Origin: Streptomyces sp. NBC_00576
GTDB lineage: Bacteria > Actinomycetota > Actinomycetes > Streptomycetales > Streptomycetaceae
Assembly: GCF_036345175.1 (NCBI RefSeq)
Contig: NZ_CP107780.1
Coordinates: forward strand, 2,418,001-2,482,000
Reading direction: 5' to 3'
Length of the DNA: 64,000 nt
In this document: positions 58,169 to 64,000 of the stretch, one piece after another
Position numbering within the stretch: position 1 is the stretch's first letter
How the letters are laid out: each line of letters opens with the position of its first letter
The notes under the pieces: model-generated
Told to the model about the DNA's origin: nothing
The model's input: only the letters and a program-made list of their open reading frames with translations
The model's database searches: none
Position numbers and translations under genes: made by a program

Positions 58169-59086
58169 CCGCGCTCCTCGACGAGCACCCGCACCTGGGG
58201 GTCGAGCCCGTACTGCGGGAACTGCACATCCCCTCCTCCACCTACTACCGCTGGCGCCAGGCCGAGAAGGACCCCTGCGAACGGATCCGCCAGGACACCG
58301 AGCTGACCGGGCAGATCCGGCAGATCCACCAGGACTCCGGCGGGATCTACGGATCGCCCAGGATCCATGCCGTCCTGAAGCGCGAGGGTGTCCACGTCGG
58401 CCGCAAGCGGGTCGAGCGGCTCATGCGCCAGGCCGGCCTGGCCGGGATCAGCCCCCTCAGGAGCAAGGGTTTCACCGCCGAGACCCGGACGCCGACCTCG
58501 CCCCTGACCTGGTGCAACGCGACTTCACGGCACACGCGCCGAACCGGCTGTGGGTCACCGACCTGACCATGATCCCCACCCTGGAGGGGCCCCTGTGGCT
58601 GTCGGCGATCCGCGATGCCTTCTCCCGCAGAGTCGTGGCCTGGGAGACCTCCGCCCGCGCGGACGCCGACCTGGTCCTCACCTCCCTCGAGTACGCGCTG
58701 GCCAGCCGCGAGGTCGCCCCTGGCGAACTCGTCCACCATGCGGATCACGGCACGCCCAATACACGTCCACCAAGCTCACAACCCGCCTGGTCAGAGCAGG
58801 TGTTCAAGCGTCCATGGGCTCGGTCGGCGACTCCTTCGACAATGCCCTGGCGGAGAACCTGTGGATGCTGATCAAGACCGAGTGCATCCGCGGCCGCGTC
58901 TTCGCGACCAGGGCCGAGGCGAATCTCGCGCTCTTCGAGTACATCGACGGCTTCTATAACCCCCGCCGCATCCAGAAGCGCCTCGGCTACCTCAGCCCCA
59001 TCGAGTTCGAAGAGAAGCACTACGCCGACCAGGCAGCGGCCGAACCAGTGAACCTGAAACCACGTCAACCCGCCCTGACCTGCTAG
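58165..59086 (+). pseudogene. IS3 transposase OrfB, broken by two frameshifts
   Basis: The reading starts intact with the IS3 pre-core (HIPSSTYYRWR, then 'GIYGSPRIHAVLKREG'). Near 58490-58510 the match moves to another frame (VQRDFTAHAPNRLWVTDLTM, first catalytic Asp, to HHADHG, second Asp). Near 58750 it moves again ('YTSTKLTTRLVRAG', then GDSFDNALAENLW with the Glu, to PRQPALTC). All three catalytic residues survive, but no frame encodes the full protein. The element should be non-autonomous unless the shifts are sequencing errors. Confidence 0.85.
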
Positions 59087-59117
59087 TCAGCCACTCCCGC
59101 GCAGCGGGGGAACCTCA

Positions 59118-59364
59118 TGTTGCCGAGCTTCTTGATGTCGACGTGGACCAGTTCGCACGGCCGGGCGCGTTCGAAGCGGCGGATCGGTTCGCCGGTGGGC
59201 CGGTCGCGCCAGGCTAGGCAGTTCAGGCCGTGCCGGACCAGGATCCGGTACACGGTCGAAGCGGGAAGCCCCAGGATGGGGCCGATGCGTGCCGGGCCGA
59301 ATTTGCGGGTGGCCCACAGGCGGCGCTGTGACAGGGTCTGGCCTGCCCAACAATGCGCCTGACA
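59118..59364 (-). pseudogene. IS481-family transposase fragment, cut by the IS3 element
   Basis: On the minus strand 'RKFGPARIGPILGLPASTVYRILVRHGL' and 'DRPTGEPIRRFERARPCELVHVDIKKLGN' are the middle of an IS481 transposase, ending exactly at the IS3 right end. Both the N-terminal HTH and the C-terminal catalytic half are missing. Confidence 0.75.
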
Positions 59365-59461
59365 CACCATCAGGACGAGCGTCAAATGAGCGTCATTTCA
59401 GCGTCAAGATATCGCCCGTAACGCCCACACCGCACATAATGCGCATCGACAAAACCGCAGG

Positions 59462-59581
59462 TCAGGCGCCCTTAGTGACCGGTTCAAGGATCGCGACACA
59501 CTCCACATGGTGCGTCATCGGAAACAGATCAATTCGAGGACAGGGGTTCGGACCGGCGGCCTCGGTGAACTCCCATACAGC
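59462..59581 (-). pseudogene. C-terminal remnant, possibly TrmA/RumA-type RNA methyltransferase
   Basis: About 40 codons read EFTEAAGPNPCPRIDLFPMTHHVECVAILEP to a TGA at 59462. 'DLFPMTHHVECVAILEP' resembles the last residues of uracil-5 RNA methyltransferases. No upstream part is present; the DUF6308-like remnant begins directly next to it. Confidence 0.45.
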
Positions 59582-60246
59582 TCAGCTCGTCGCGATCTGT
59601 CCCTGCCAGCGTTGATACGTCCAGGCGATGACGTCGAACACACGCAGGACGCCGATGTCCTCACCGATACCGGCCCTTGTCGCGGAGACAGACCACCTGA
59701 TCGCGGAAGGAGCAGTTGTCCGCCCGCAGGGCGGCAGCCAGTGCGGGCCAGAAGGAGTGGTCCACCTTCGGTCGCTCGAACAGCTGCTTGATGCGGATGT
59801 CGTAGATGGGGATGGGGTGGGGACGCTTGCGGGCCAGCAATTTGCCTGCGACAACCGGGCCGCTGCCGTCGGGCTTGCGGGGGTACTGCTTGCTGCCGGC
59901 CAGGCGTTCCCACAACTCCCACGCGGGTCCGCCCTCCTCCATAAGCGCATCGCTTCCAGGATTCTCCAAGCGCGCGTCACGAGGGGTGAGCGACAGCAGG
60001 CGCGCCCAGTGCCCGTCGGGGTCGGACAGCAAGCTCATCGCCCCGTGCGGCTTGAGGGAGACACTGAGCGTAGTGATGACGACCAGGTCGTTGCTGTCGA
60101 AGCAGTCCGCGACGTGCTCGGTGTCCCCTCCCCCACCCAGGCGCTCGAAGTGCGCACCGGAATAGAACGGGTCACCGCTTGAGCGTCGTCGGGTGAAGTA
60201 CTCGACCAGTAGGCGCACTGCCTTCTCGTCGTGCCAGTAGGTCTCA
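59582..60246 (-). pseudogene. DUF6308-family gene, truncated and frameshifted
   Basis: The main frame gives 'ETYWHDEKAVRLLVEYFTRRR', 'DLVVITTLSVSLKPHGAMSLL' and the conserved 'GKLLARKRPHPIPIYDIRIKQLF'. Near 59685 the match changes frame, and the last 35 residues (AGIGEDIGVLRVFDVIAWTYQRWQG) lie in the neighbouring frame, ending at 59582. The 5' end is cut by the IS5-family element, whose target duplication TCA is at 60244-60246. DUF6308 has no known function. Confidence 0.7.
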
Positions 60247-60348
60247 GAGGGCGGTATGTGAGTGCATAGATGTTTTGTCGTCACCTGAACGTGTAGTAAT
60301 GCGGCATCCCGGCCGGTCTGCGACCATGGGCATGCGGGGCTGGTCACC

Positions 60349-61179
60349 GTGAGCGAGCGCAAGCCCTACAAGACCGACCTGAGCGATGAGCAGTGGGCGC
60401 TGGTCGAGCCGGTGATCACCGCGTGGAAGGCCGCGCATCCCTCGGTCAGCGGCCATCAGGGCCGGTACATGATGCGGGAGATCGTCAACGCGCTGCTCTA
60501 CCAAGGCCGTTCAGGCTGTCAGTGGGACCTGCTCCCACACGACTTCCCGCCGCCCGGCGCGGTGAAGTACTACTTCTACACCTGGCGCGACGACGGCATC
60601 GACCAGACCATCCACGACCTGCTGCGCTGGCAGGTGCGGGAGAAGATGGGCCGGAAGGCGGACCCGAGCCTGGTGGTGCTCGACACCCAGAGCGTGCACG
60701 CCGCGGCCGGAGTGCCCGCGCAGTCGACGGGACGTGATGCGGCAAAAAAAGTACCGGGCCGCAAGCGCGGCCTGGCCGTTGACGTGTTGGGGCTGGTGAT
60801 CGCGGTGGTCGTGGCGGCCGCGTCGGCGCACGAGAACGCCGTCGGGATCGCGCTGCTGGACAAGGTCGCCGCCGACACGGACGCCGTGGAGAAGGCCCTG
60901 GTCGACCAGGGCCTCAAGAACGCGGTCGTCGCGCACGGGCAGAAGGTGGGCATCGCGGTGGAGGTCGTGGAGCGCAACCCCGCGCAGACCGGGTTCGTTC
61001 CCCAGGCCAAGCGGTGGGTCGTGGAGCGCGCCTTTGGGATCTTGGTGTTGTCCCGCAGGCTGGTGCGCGACTACGAACACCGGCCCCGCAGTTCGGAGTC
61101 GCGGGTGTACTGGGCGATGACCGCGGTGATACTGCGCCGGCTGACCGGGGCGACCGCGCCGGCCTGGCGCACCGCATGA
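60349..61179 (+). CDS. IS5-family transposase, apparently intact
   Basis: 276 residues starting at GTG. The N-terminal domain 'KTDLSDEQWALVEPVI' (about 8-23), followed by 'MMREIVNALLYQGRSGCQWDLLPHDFPP', is the IS5 DUF4096-type region. The DDE domain has VVLDTQSV (first Asp, about residue 105), ALVDQGLKN in the second region and 'AKRWVVERAFGIL' with the Glu (about 222-234). 'YWAMTAVILRRLTG' closes the protein. There are no stops or frameshifts. The stop overlaps the ATG of the following gene (ATGA), which suggests coupling. Confidence 0.9.
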   Translation: MSERKPYKTDLSDEQWALVEPVITAWKAAHPSVSGHQGRYMMREIVNALLYQGRSGCQWDLLPHDFPPPGAVKYYFYTWRDDGIDQTIHDLLRWQVREKMGRKADPSLVVLDTQSVHAAAGVPAQSTGRDAAKKVPGRKRGLAVDVLGLVIAVVVAAASAHENAVGIALLDKVAADTDAVEKALVDQGLKNAVVAHGQKVGIAVEVVERNPAQTGFVPQAKRWVVERAFGILVLSRRLVRDYEHRPRSSESRVYWAMTAVILRRLTGATAPAWRTA

Positions 61180-61598
61180 CCGGCGGGGAGTTGACGCTCG
61201 GCGCGGTGCTGGCGCGGCTGGAGGAGCGGGAAAGAGAGATCACCGCACAGGCCGAGACGACAAGGGAACAGATCACGCAGCTGACCGCACAGCTCGACGA
61301 ACTCGACCGGGCCGCCGAGGAAGTCCGGATCACCCGCAAGACGCTGCTGGAGCTGCCCGATCCGCAGCCGCCTGCGCCGCCGGCCCCGAAGCTGCCGGAC
61401 CATCCGGCCTACCAGCAGATCATGGCGGTGTTCGCCGCGGCCGAGGCCCCGCTGCGGGCGCGGCAGGTGTGTGAGGCGATGGACCTGGAGATCGCGCCCA
61501 ACACCATCAACAACACCCGCCTGAAGCTCAAGCGGCTCGTCGAACGCGGGATCCTGGCGGAGATCGAGCAGGGCTTGTTCACCCATCCGCAGCCGTAA
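61176..61598 (+). CDS. Passenger protein of the IS5-type element (coiled coil plus winged helix)
   Basis: 140 residues. The first 55 (VLARLEEREREITAQAETTREQITQLTAQLDELDRAAEE) form a clear coiled coil. A Pro-rich linker (LPDPQPPAPPAPKLPDHP) follows, and then a likely winged helix-turn-helix (about 85-138; 'VFAAAEAPLRARQVCEAMDLEIAPNTINNTRLKLKRLVERGILAE'). The ATG overlaps the transposase stop. It lies inside the element ends, so it travels with the IS. It could be a regulator or DNA-binding helper of transposition; I know of no assigned function. Confidence 0.75.
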   Translation: MTGGELTLGAVLARLEEREREITAQAETTREQITQLTAQLDELDRAAEEVRITRKTLLELPDPQPPAPPAPKLPDHPAYQQIMAVFAAAEAPLRARQVCEAMDLEIAPNTINNTRLKLKRLVERGILAEIEQGLFTHPQP

Positions 61599-61971
61599 GC
61601 CAACCTGCGTAGCCTCGACCTGCCCACTCACCCTCGACGCAGCAGCAAATCAGAATCAAGCCATACCGCCCGCTCAGGGGGCAAGGGCGGATCGGAGGGG
61701 GACGTCCAGGAGGACTCTGCGTGCGAGTGTCGCAGCGGTGGTCGACCGGACCTACTCCCTGGCCGCCGACACGGCCGAGGGCGTACGCCATGTGAAACAG
61801 GGCCACACGGCCGCGGCAAGGCCGTGGTCACGTGGTGTAGCACTCCGAACTGGCCTTCCCTGCCCGGTAGTCGAAGAGTCGGGGCGTTCCCGTCATATCG
61901 CACCTATGATCGGCAAGCTGCGATGCAGAGATCAACCGACCTGAAAAGCAGGTCTGTTCAAGGGAGCTGCC
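61599..61971. other. Gap with IS right end and lipoprotein leader
   Basis: It holds the right end of the IS5-family element (to 61673), its TCA duplication (61674-61676) and a short hairpin GACCTG-AAAAG-CAGGTC at 61938-61954 just before the lipoprotein ribosome site (AAGGGAG). I see no coding sequence. Confidence 0.5.
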
Positions 61972-62502
61972 GTGCGTCTTCGTCCCCTCGTTTTCGTCCT
62001 GCCCACGCTGCTGTGCCTCGCGGCAGCCGTGTCGTGCGGCGACTCGGGCTCATCCAGCGACGACTCGGGTCCCATCGGCGCGAGACAACTGGACGGAACG
62101 AATCTGTGCACGCTCCTGTCCGAGGACACCATGGCCAAGCTGCTGGGTGTGAAGAAGCTGGAGAGCGATTCGGCGGCGGGCGCGAGTGACGACTGCGAGT
62201 GGACGGCGCCGGTTGACGGATCCGCCGACGGCAAGCTCCAGATGAACAGCTATTACGTGATGGAAGTGGGCGAGCAGACGACTGTCGGTGGTCTACGCGC
62301 GCGCCGCGCCGTACAGTCCACTGCCTGCGAGATCTCCGTCGACACGACGGGAGCGACCGATCCGGCCGGCGAGTCCGGGAAGGCCGACCCCGCCCTCCGC
62401 GTCTGGTTCCTGGGCCCGGCGGACGGTTTCGACGACGCGAAGAACTGCAAGGCGGCCAGCCGTCTCGCCGAGGCCGCGATGCGGGCGTTGCCGGAGGGGT
62501 GA
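61972..62502 (+). CDS. Secreted lipoprotein, DUF3558-like
   Basis: 176 residues with a lipoprotein signal: basic start (MRLRPL), hydrophobic core VFVLPTLLCLAAA and lipobox AVSC with Cys22 as the lipidation site. A Ser/Asp-rich tether (GDSGSSSDDSG) follows. The mature part has 'LCTLLSEDTMAKLLG' and two Cys pairs, as in the DUF3558 lipoproteins common in Streptomyces. The GTG at 61972 has AGGGAG upstream. It would be anchored on the outer face of the membrane. Function is unknown. It lies between the IS5 element and a solitary IS end at 62663, and has no obvious tie to the biosynthetic cluster. Confidence 0.82.
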   Translation: MRLRPLVFVLPTLLCLAAAVSCGDSGSSSDDSGPIGARQLDGTNLCTLLSEDTMAKLLGVKKLESDSAAGASDDCEWTAPVDGSADGKLQMNSYYVMEVGEQTTVGGLRARRAVQSTACEISVDTTGATDPAGESGKADPALRVWFLGPADGFDDAKNCKAASRLAEAAMRALPEG

Positions 62503-62662
62503 GCCGTGTAGCAGCGGGGGCGGAGGCCTCTGCGAGGGACGTGTCCGTCATCAGGTGGTCAGCCGAGGATCGCACGATCGTCGCGGTATCAGAGGGGGCA
62601 GGATCGCAGCGAGTACGGCCGACGCCACGCGCTCAGGCCACGGCAGAACAGACATCAGCTCG

Positions 62663-62680
62663 CATACCGCCCTCTGAGAC
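62663..62680 (-). repeat. Solitary IS end matching the IS5-element left terminus
   Basis: CATACCGCCCTCTGAGAC is the exact reverse complement of the 18 bases at 60241-60258, which include the element's left end plus its flanking GTCTCA. No second transposase lies nearby. It may be the relic of another copy or the far end of a larger unit that includes the lipoprotein gene. Confidence 0.55.
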
Positions 62681-62737
62681 TGGGGCGCATGATCGTGTTA
62701 CGAGCTCTCAGCACCCTGGACGCCGTACTGCGCTCCT

Positions 62738-62791
62738 GGGACTTTTCAGGGACTTTCAGCTCTGTCCCAGGGACTTTCGAGGGACGTTTCG
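62738..62791 (+). repeat. Four GGGACTTT-type direct repeats, 11-bp register
   Basis: GGGACTTTTCA (62738), GGGACTTTCAG (62749), GGGACTTTCGA (62770) and GGGACGTTTCG (62781) form two tandem pairs at 11-bp steps, separated by a palindrome GTCCCAGGGAC around 62764-62774. They lie between the excisionase-like gene and the IS debris. Binding sites for the integrase or excisionase near an attachment end are a reasonable guess. Confidence 0.5.
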
Positions 62792-62823
62792 CCGCCTTAC
62801 ACGGCAAGCCCCCGAAAGATCGG

Positions 62824-62855
62824 AAAGGGCCTCCATCGCAGATCAGAGGCCCTTT
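62824..62855. terminator. Hairpin with T-run downstream of the excisionase-like gene
   Basis: AAAGGGCCTC and GAGGCCCTTT are perfect 10-bp arms around a 12-base loop; the plus strand continues with a further T. On the minus strand the stem follows the stop of the excisionase-like gene by about 95 bases. Confidence 0.6.
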
Positions 62856-62949
62856 TCAAGGCAAAGCCGCAGGTGGCGGCAGACGAGTCGGGCTGCACGC
62901 CGGGTACTGTCGCCCTCCCGACACAAAGGCACAGGCGTACTCCGCCAAT

Positions 62950-63183
62950 TCAGACCGCGCGATCCACTGCCTGAGCTTCCAGCCATGCCTCCACCTCCGG
63001 CCAGCGGTAGCGCAAATAGCGGCCGACCTTGTGGGCTCGCGGACCCTGGCGTCGGTGATTCCATACGTAGACCGTGTTCAGCGGCACACCGAGGAAGTCA
63101 GCCAGTTCCTCAGCGCTCATCAGCGGGCGGCGGTCCCCCGTGTCACTGGCGGCTTCTGCCGCACGGGCAGTGGTTCGACGCAT
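62950..63183 (-). CDS. Excisionase-like helix-turn-helix protein
   Basis: 77 residues from the ATG at 63183. After a basic, Ala-rich start, 'RPLMSAEELADFLGVPLNTVYVWNHRRQGPRAHKVGRYLRYRWPEVEAWLEAQ' is a complete MerR-like/HTH_17 domain, the form of excisionases and directionality factors in actinobacterial integrative elements. The frame is open far upstream, but only this part has family character. It is transcribed away from the integrase at 63577, with 393 bp between them; in most such elements xis lies just before int on the same strand, so the divergent layout is unusual. Confidence 0.75.
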   Translation of the reverse strand: MRRTTARAAEAASDTGDRRPLMSAEELADFLGVPLNTVYVWNHRRQGPRAHKVGRYLRYRWPEVEAWLEAQAVDRAV

Positions 63184-63576
63184 GGGTACTCCGTAACGGC
63201 TCGGAAACGGGCAGGAGAACCACGCGAGTGGTTGCCCACTGTGGTGGTGCACGGAACAGTGACATGAGATTCCAGCCGCGCCAAATAAAAGAACTTGCGG
63301 CGAAATTCCTGAGACTCTGCAGAACTCTCGAAAGACAGCAGCGAACCCTCGCCGATACCTCAGCGAGGATTCAGCTAGGGCGAGACTCTTCCCCACTCTG
63401 GATCCCCATGTCGCAATGACCCAGAAAATACGTTTGACATTTCCGTTTCCCTGGATCAACATTCCATTCACTCAGCCGAGATGAACGGTCACGCGATCTC
63501 ACCGTCGATGACGACCCTGATACGAGAGAACCCCACCAACAACATCAAGGCCGCCCGACAATTAGGAGTTAAGTCC
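63184..63576. other. Divergent control region between xis-like gene and integrase
   Basis: This 393-bp stretch is relatively AT-rich. It contains the integrase promoter candidate (63434-63462). No convincing gene is present; a 51-codon frame at 63264-63419 has no ribosome site. Confidence 0.45.
63434..63462 (+). promoter_or_regulatory. Candidate integrase promoter
   Basis: TTGACA at 63434-63439 is a perfect -35 box. CAACAT at 63457-63462 after 17 bp is a weak -10. The integrase start is about 110 bases further on. Confidence 0.4.
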
Positions 63577-64000
63577 ATGCCGTACGACCGTTGGCACAAG
63601 TCACGCCCGAAAGCCGGAGAGTCGGCCTGTAGGGAACACGGCAAGGTTCCGACGGCGGATCACGGGGTCGGGAAGCGGTGGCAGGCCCGTTGGCGTAACC
63701 GGGAAGGTATCCAGCAGACGGAGTTGTTCCGCACCGAGGCCGAAGCCCGCAGGCACGAGACCAAGATGCGGTCCGGAGTGGACGATGGGTCATACATCAA
63801 CCCTCGCGCCGGAGAGGTCAGGGTCGATGAACTCGCCCTTACGTGGCTCAAGGGACACGAACACAAGAATCCGCGCACATACCGACGCCACAAGGAGCGG
63901 ATTCTCCTACACATCGTTCCTACCACAGTTGGGAAGATGCGCGTAAAGGACGTGAACGCGTCGTCTTTGCTGGACTGGCTGCACGACCGTCGTCGGCTGC
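63577..64000 (+). CDS. Tyrosine-type site-specific integrase, N-terminal part (runs off window)
   Basis: From the ATG at 63577, preceded by AGGAG, the frame is open to the window end (141 codons). 'GVGKRWQARWRNREGIQQTELFRTEAEARRHETKMRSG' (about 28-65) is the AP2-like arm-binding domain of actinobacterial integrases. 'TWLKGHEHKNPRTYRRHKERILLHIVPTTVGKMRVKDVNASSLLDWL' (about 90-136) is the SAM-like core-binding domain. The catalytic domain with the R-H-R-Y residues would lie beyond 64000. It resembles integrases of pSAM2-type integrative elements. The codon usage is a little less GC-rich than in the cluster genes. Its attachment site would normally follow its 3' end, outside this window. Confidence 0.85.
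   Translation, partial: MPYDRWHKSRPKAGESACREHGKVPTADHGVGKRWQARWRNREGIQQTELFRTEAEARRHETKMRSGVDDGSYINPRAGEVRVDELALTWLKGHEHKNPRTYRRHKERILLHIVPTTVGKMRVKDVNASSLLDWLHDRRRL

Larger units (their letters stand above)
57791..59117 (+). mobile_element. IS3-family insertion sequence (degenerate orfB)
   Basis: The 1327-bp element is bounded by terminal inverted repeats: TGAGGTTCCCCCG at 57791-57803 and its complement at 59105-59117. It carries orfA and orfB of an IS3 transposase. No target duplication is visible (flanks ATGTC and TGTTG). Left flank is a SnoaL-like gene stump, right flank an IS481 transposase stump, so DNA has been lost or rearranged at this junction. Confidence 0.85.
60247..61673 (+). 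mobile_element. IS5-family element, IS1031-like, with TCA target duplication
   Basis: The ends are GAGGGCGGTATG (60247-60258) and the complement of GCGGGCGGTATG (61662-61673), 11 of 12 bases matching. TCA flanks both sides (60244-60246 and 61674-61676), the TNA-type duplication of the IS1031 group. Length is 1427 bp. It carries an intact transposase and a second overlapping gene. Confidence 0.75.
62503..62949. other. 447-bp gap: IS end, direct repeats, terminator
   Basis: Besides the solitary IS end (62663), the GGGACTTT repeats (62738-62791) and the hairpin (62824-62855) I see no gene here. It is the likely boundary zone of the integrative element that begins to its right. Confidence 0.5.

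Noticed and set aside
61938..61954. Hairpin GACCTG-AAAAG-CAGGTC as part of a tRNA or attachment site
   Set aside because: No cloverleaf can be built around it and no CCA-type end or anticodon arm is present; it is a short stem in a leader.
63264..63419. A 51-codon plus-strand frame between the excisionase-like gene and the integrase
   Set aside because: It has no ribosome site, no family character and lies in a control region.

Overview
The window is high-GC actinobacterial DNA and almost certainly from a Streptomyces. The signs are C/G-biased third positions, GGAGG-type ribosome sites, many 1-4 base start/stop overlaps, actinobacterial modular polyketide synthases, a SARP regulator, rare TTA codons and Streptomyces-type insertion sequences. 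Its core, about 5.2 to 57.5 kb, is one complete hybrid type I PKS-NRPS gene cluster. Both flanks are insertion-sequence debris, and the right edge enters an integrative element.

Layout. 0-1.6 kb: the end of an unknown gene and wrecks of IS481- and IS630-type transposases. 1.6-5.2 kb: a kgd-type 2-oxoglutarate decarboxylase/dehydrogenase E1, divergent from a type II thioesterase (5.3 kb). 6.3-8.7 kb: a TetR repressor and divergent MFS exporter, closed by a 60-bp perfect palindrome. 8.7-13.5 kb (minus): Dieckmann cyclase, C-A-T NRPS and SARP activator as an overlapping operon. 13.7-16.7 kb (minus): P450, ferredoxin and a second MFS pump, also overlapping. 17-54 kb (minus): four PKS genes in colinear order, then a flavin monooxygenase coupled to the last of them. 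54-57.5 kb (plus): luciferase-like monooxygenase, SDR, methyltransferase and flavin reductase. 57.7-62.7 kb: a broken SnoaL-like gene, an IS3 element, several gene remnants, an IS1031-like IS5 element and a lipoprotein gene. 62.7-64 kb: short direct repeats, an excisionase-like gene and the start of a tyrosine integrase.

Assembly logic, inferred from domains. A KSQ loading module makes acetyl from malonyl. Modules 1 and 2 (malonyl, DH-KR) build a diene. Module 3 (methylmalonyl, DH-ER-KR) is fully reducing. Module 4 (malonyl, DH-KR with a collapsed ER) and module 5 (methylmalonyl, DH-KR) build a second diene. Module 6 (malonyl, no reduction) leaves a beta-ketone. The NRPS adds an amino acid, predicted to be glycine, and has no thioesterase. 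A separate Cys-Asp-His cyclase of the SlgL/TrdC/NcmC type would release the chain as a 3-acyl tetramic acid. The unmodified scaffold would be 3-(2,6-dimethyldodeca-2,4,8,10-tetraenoyl)pyrrolidine-2,4-dione, C18H23NO3, before oxidation and methylation.

Control. The SARP gene (codon 6), the NRPS gene (codon 132) and the adjacent kgd copy (codon 287) each carry a TTA codon, so bldA dependence is likely. An 11-bp-spaced SARP-type repeat array precedes the methyltransferase promoter, and a looser one precedes the P450 operon. I do not recognise the cluster as a named pathway. The most notable points are the predicted tetramate scaffold, the decayed ER and lost KR that shape it, the TTA-bearing kgd copy beside the cluster, and the near-identical KS/AT DNA blocks shared between modules.
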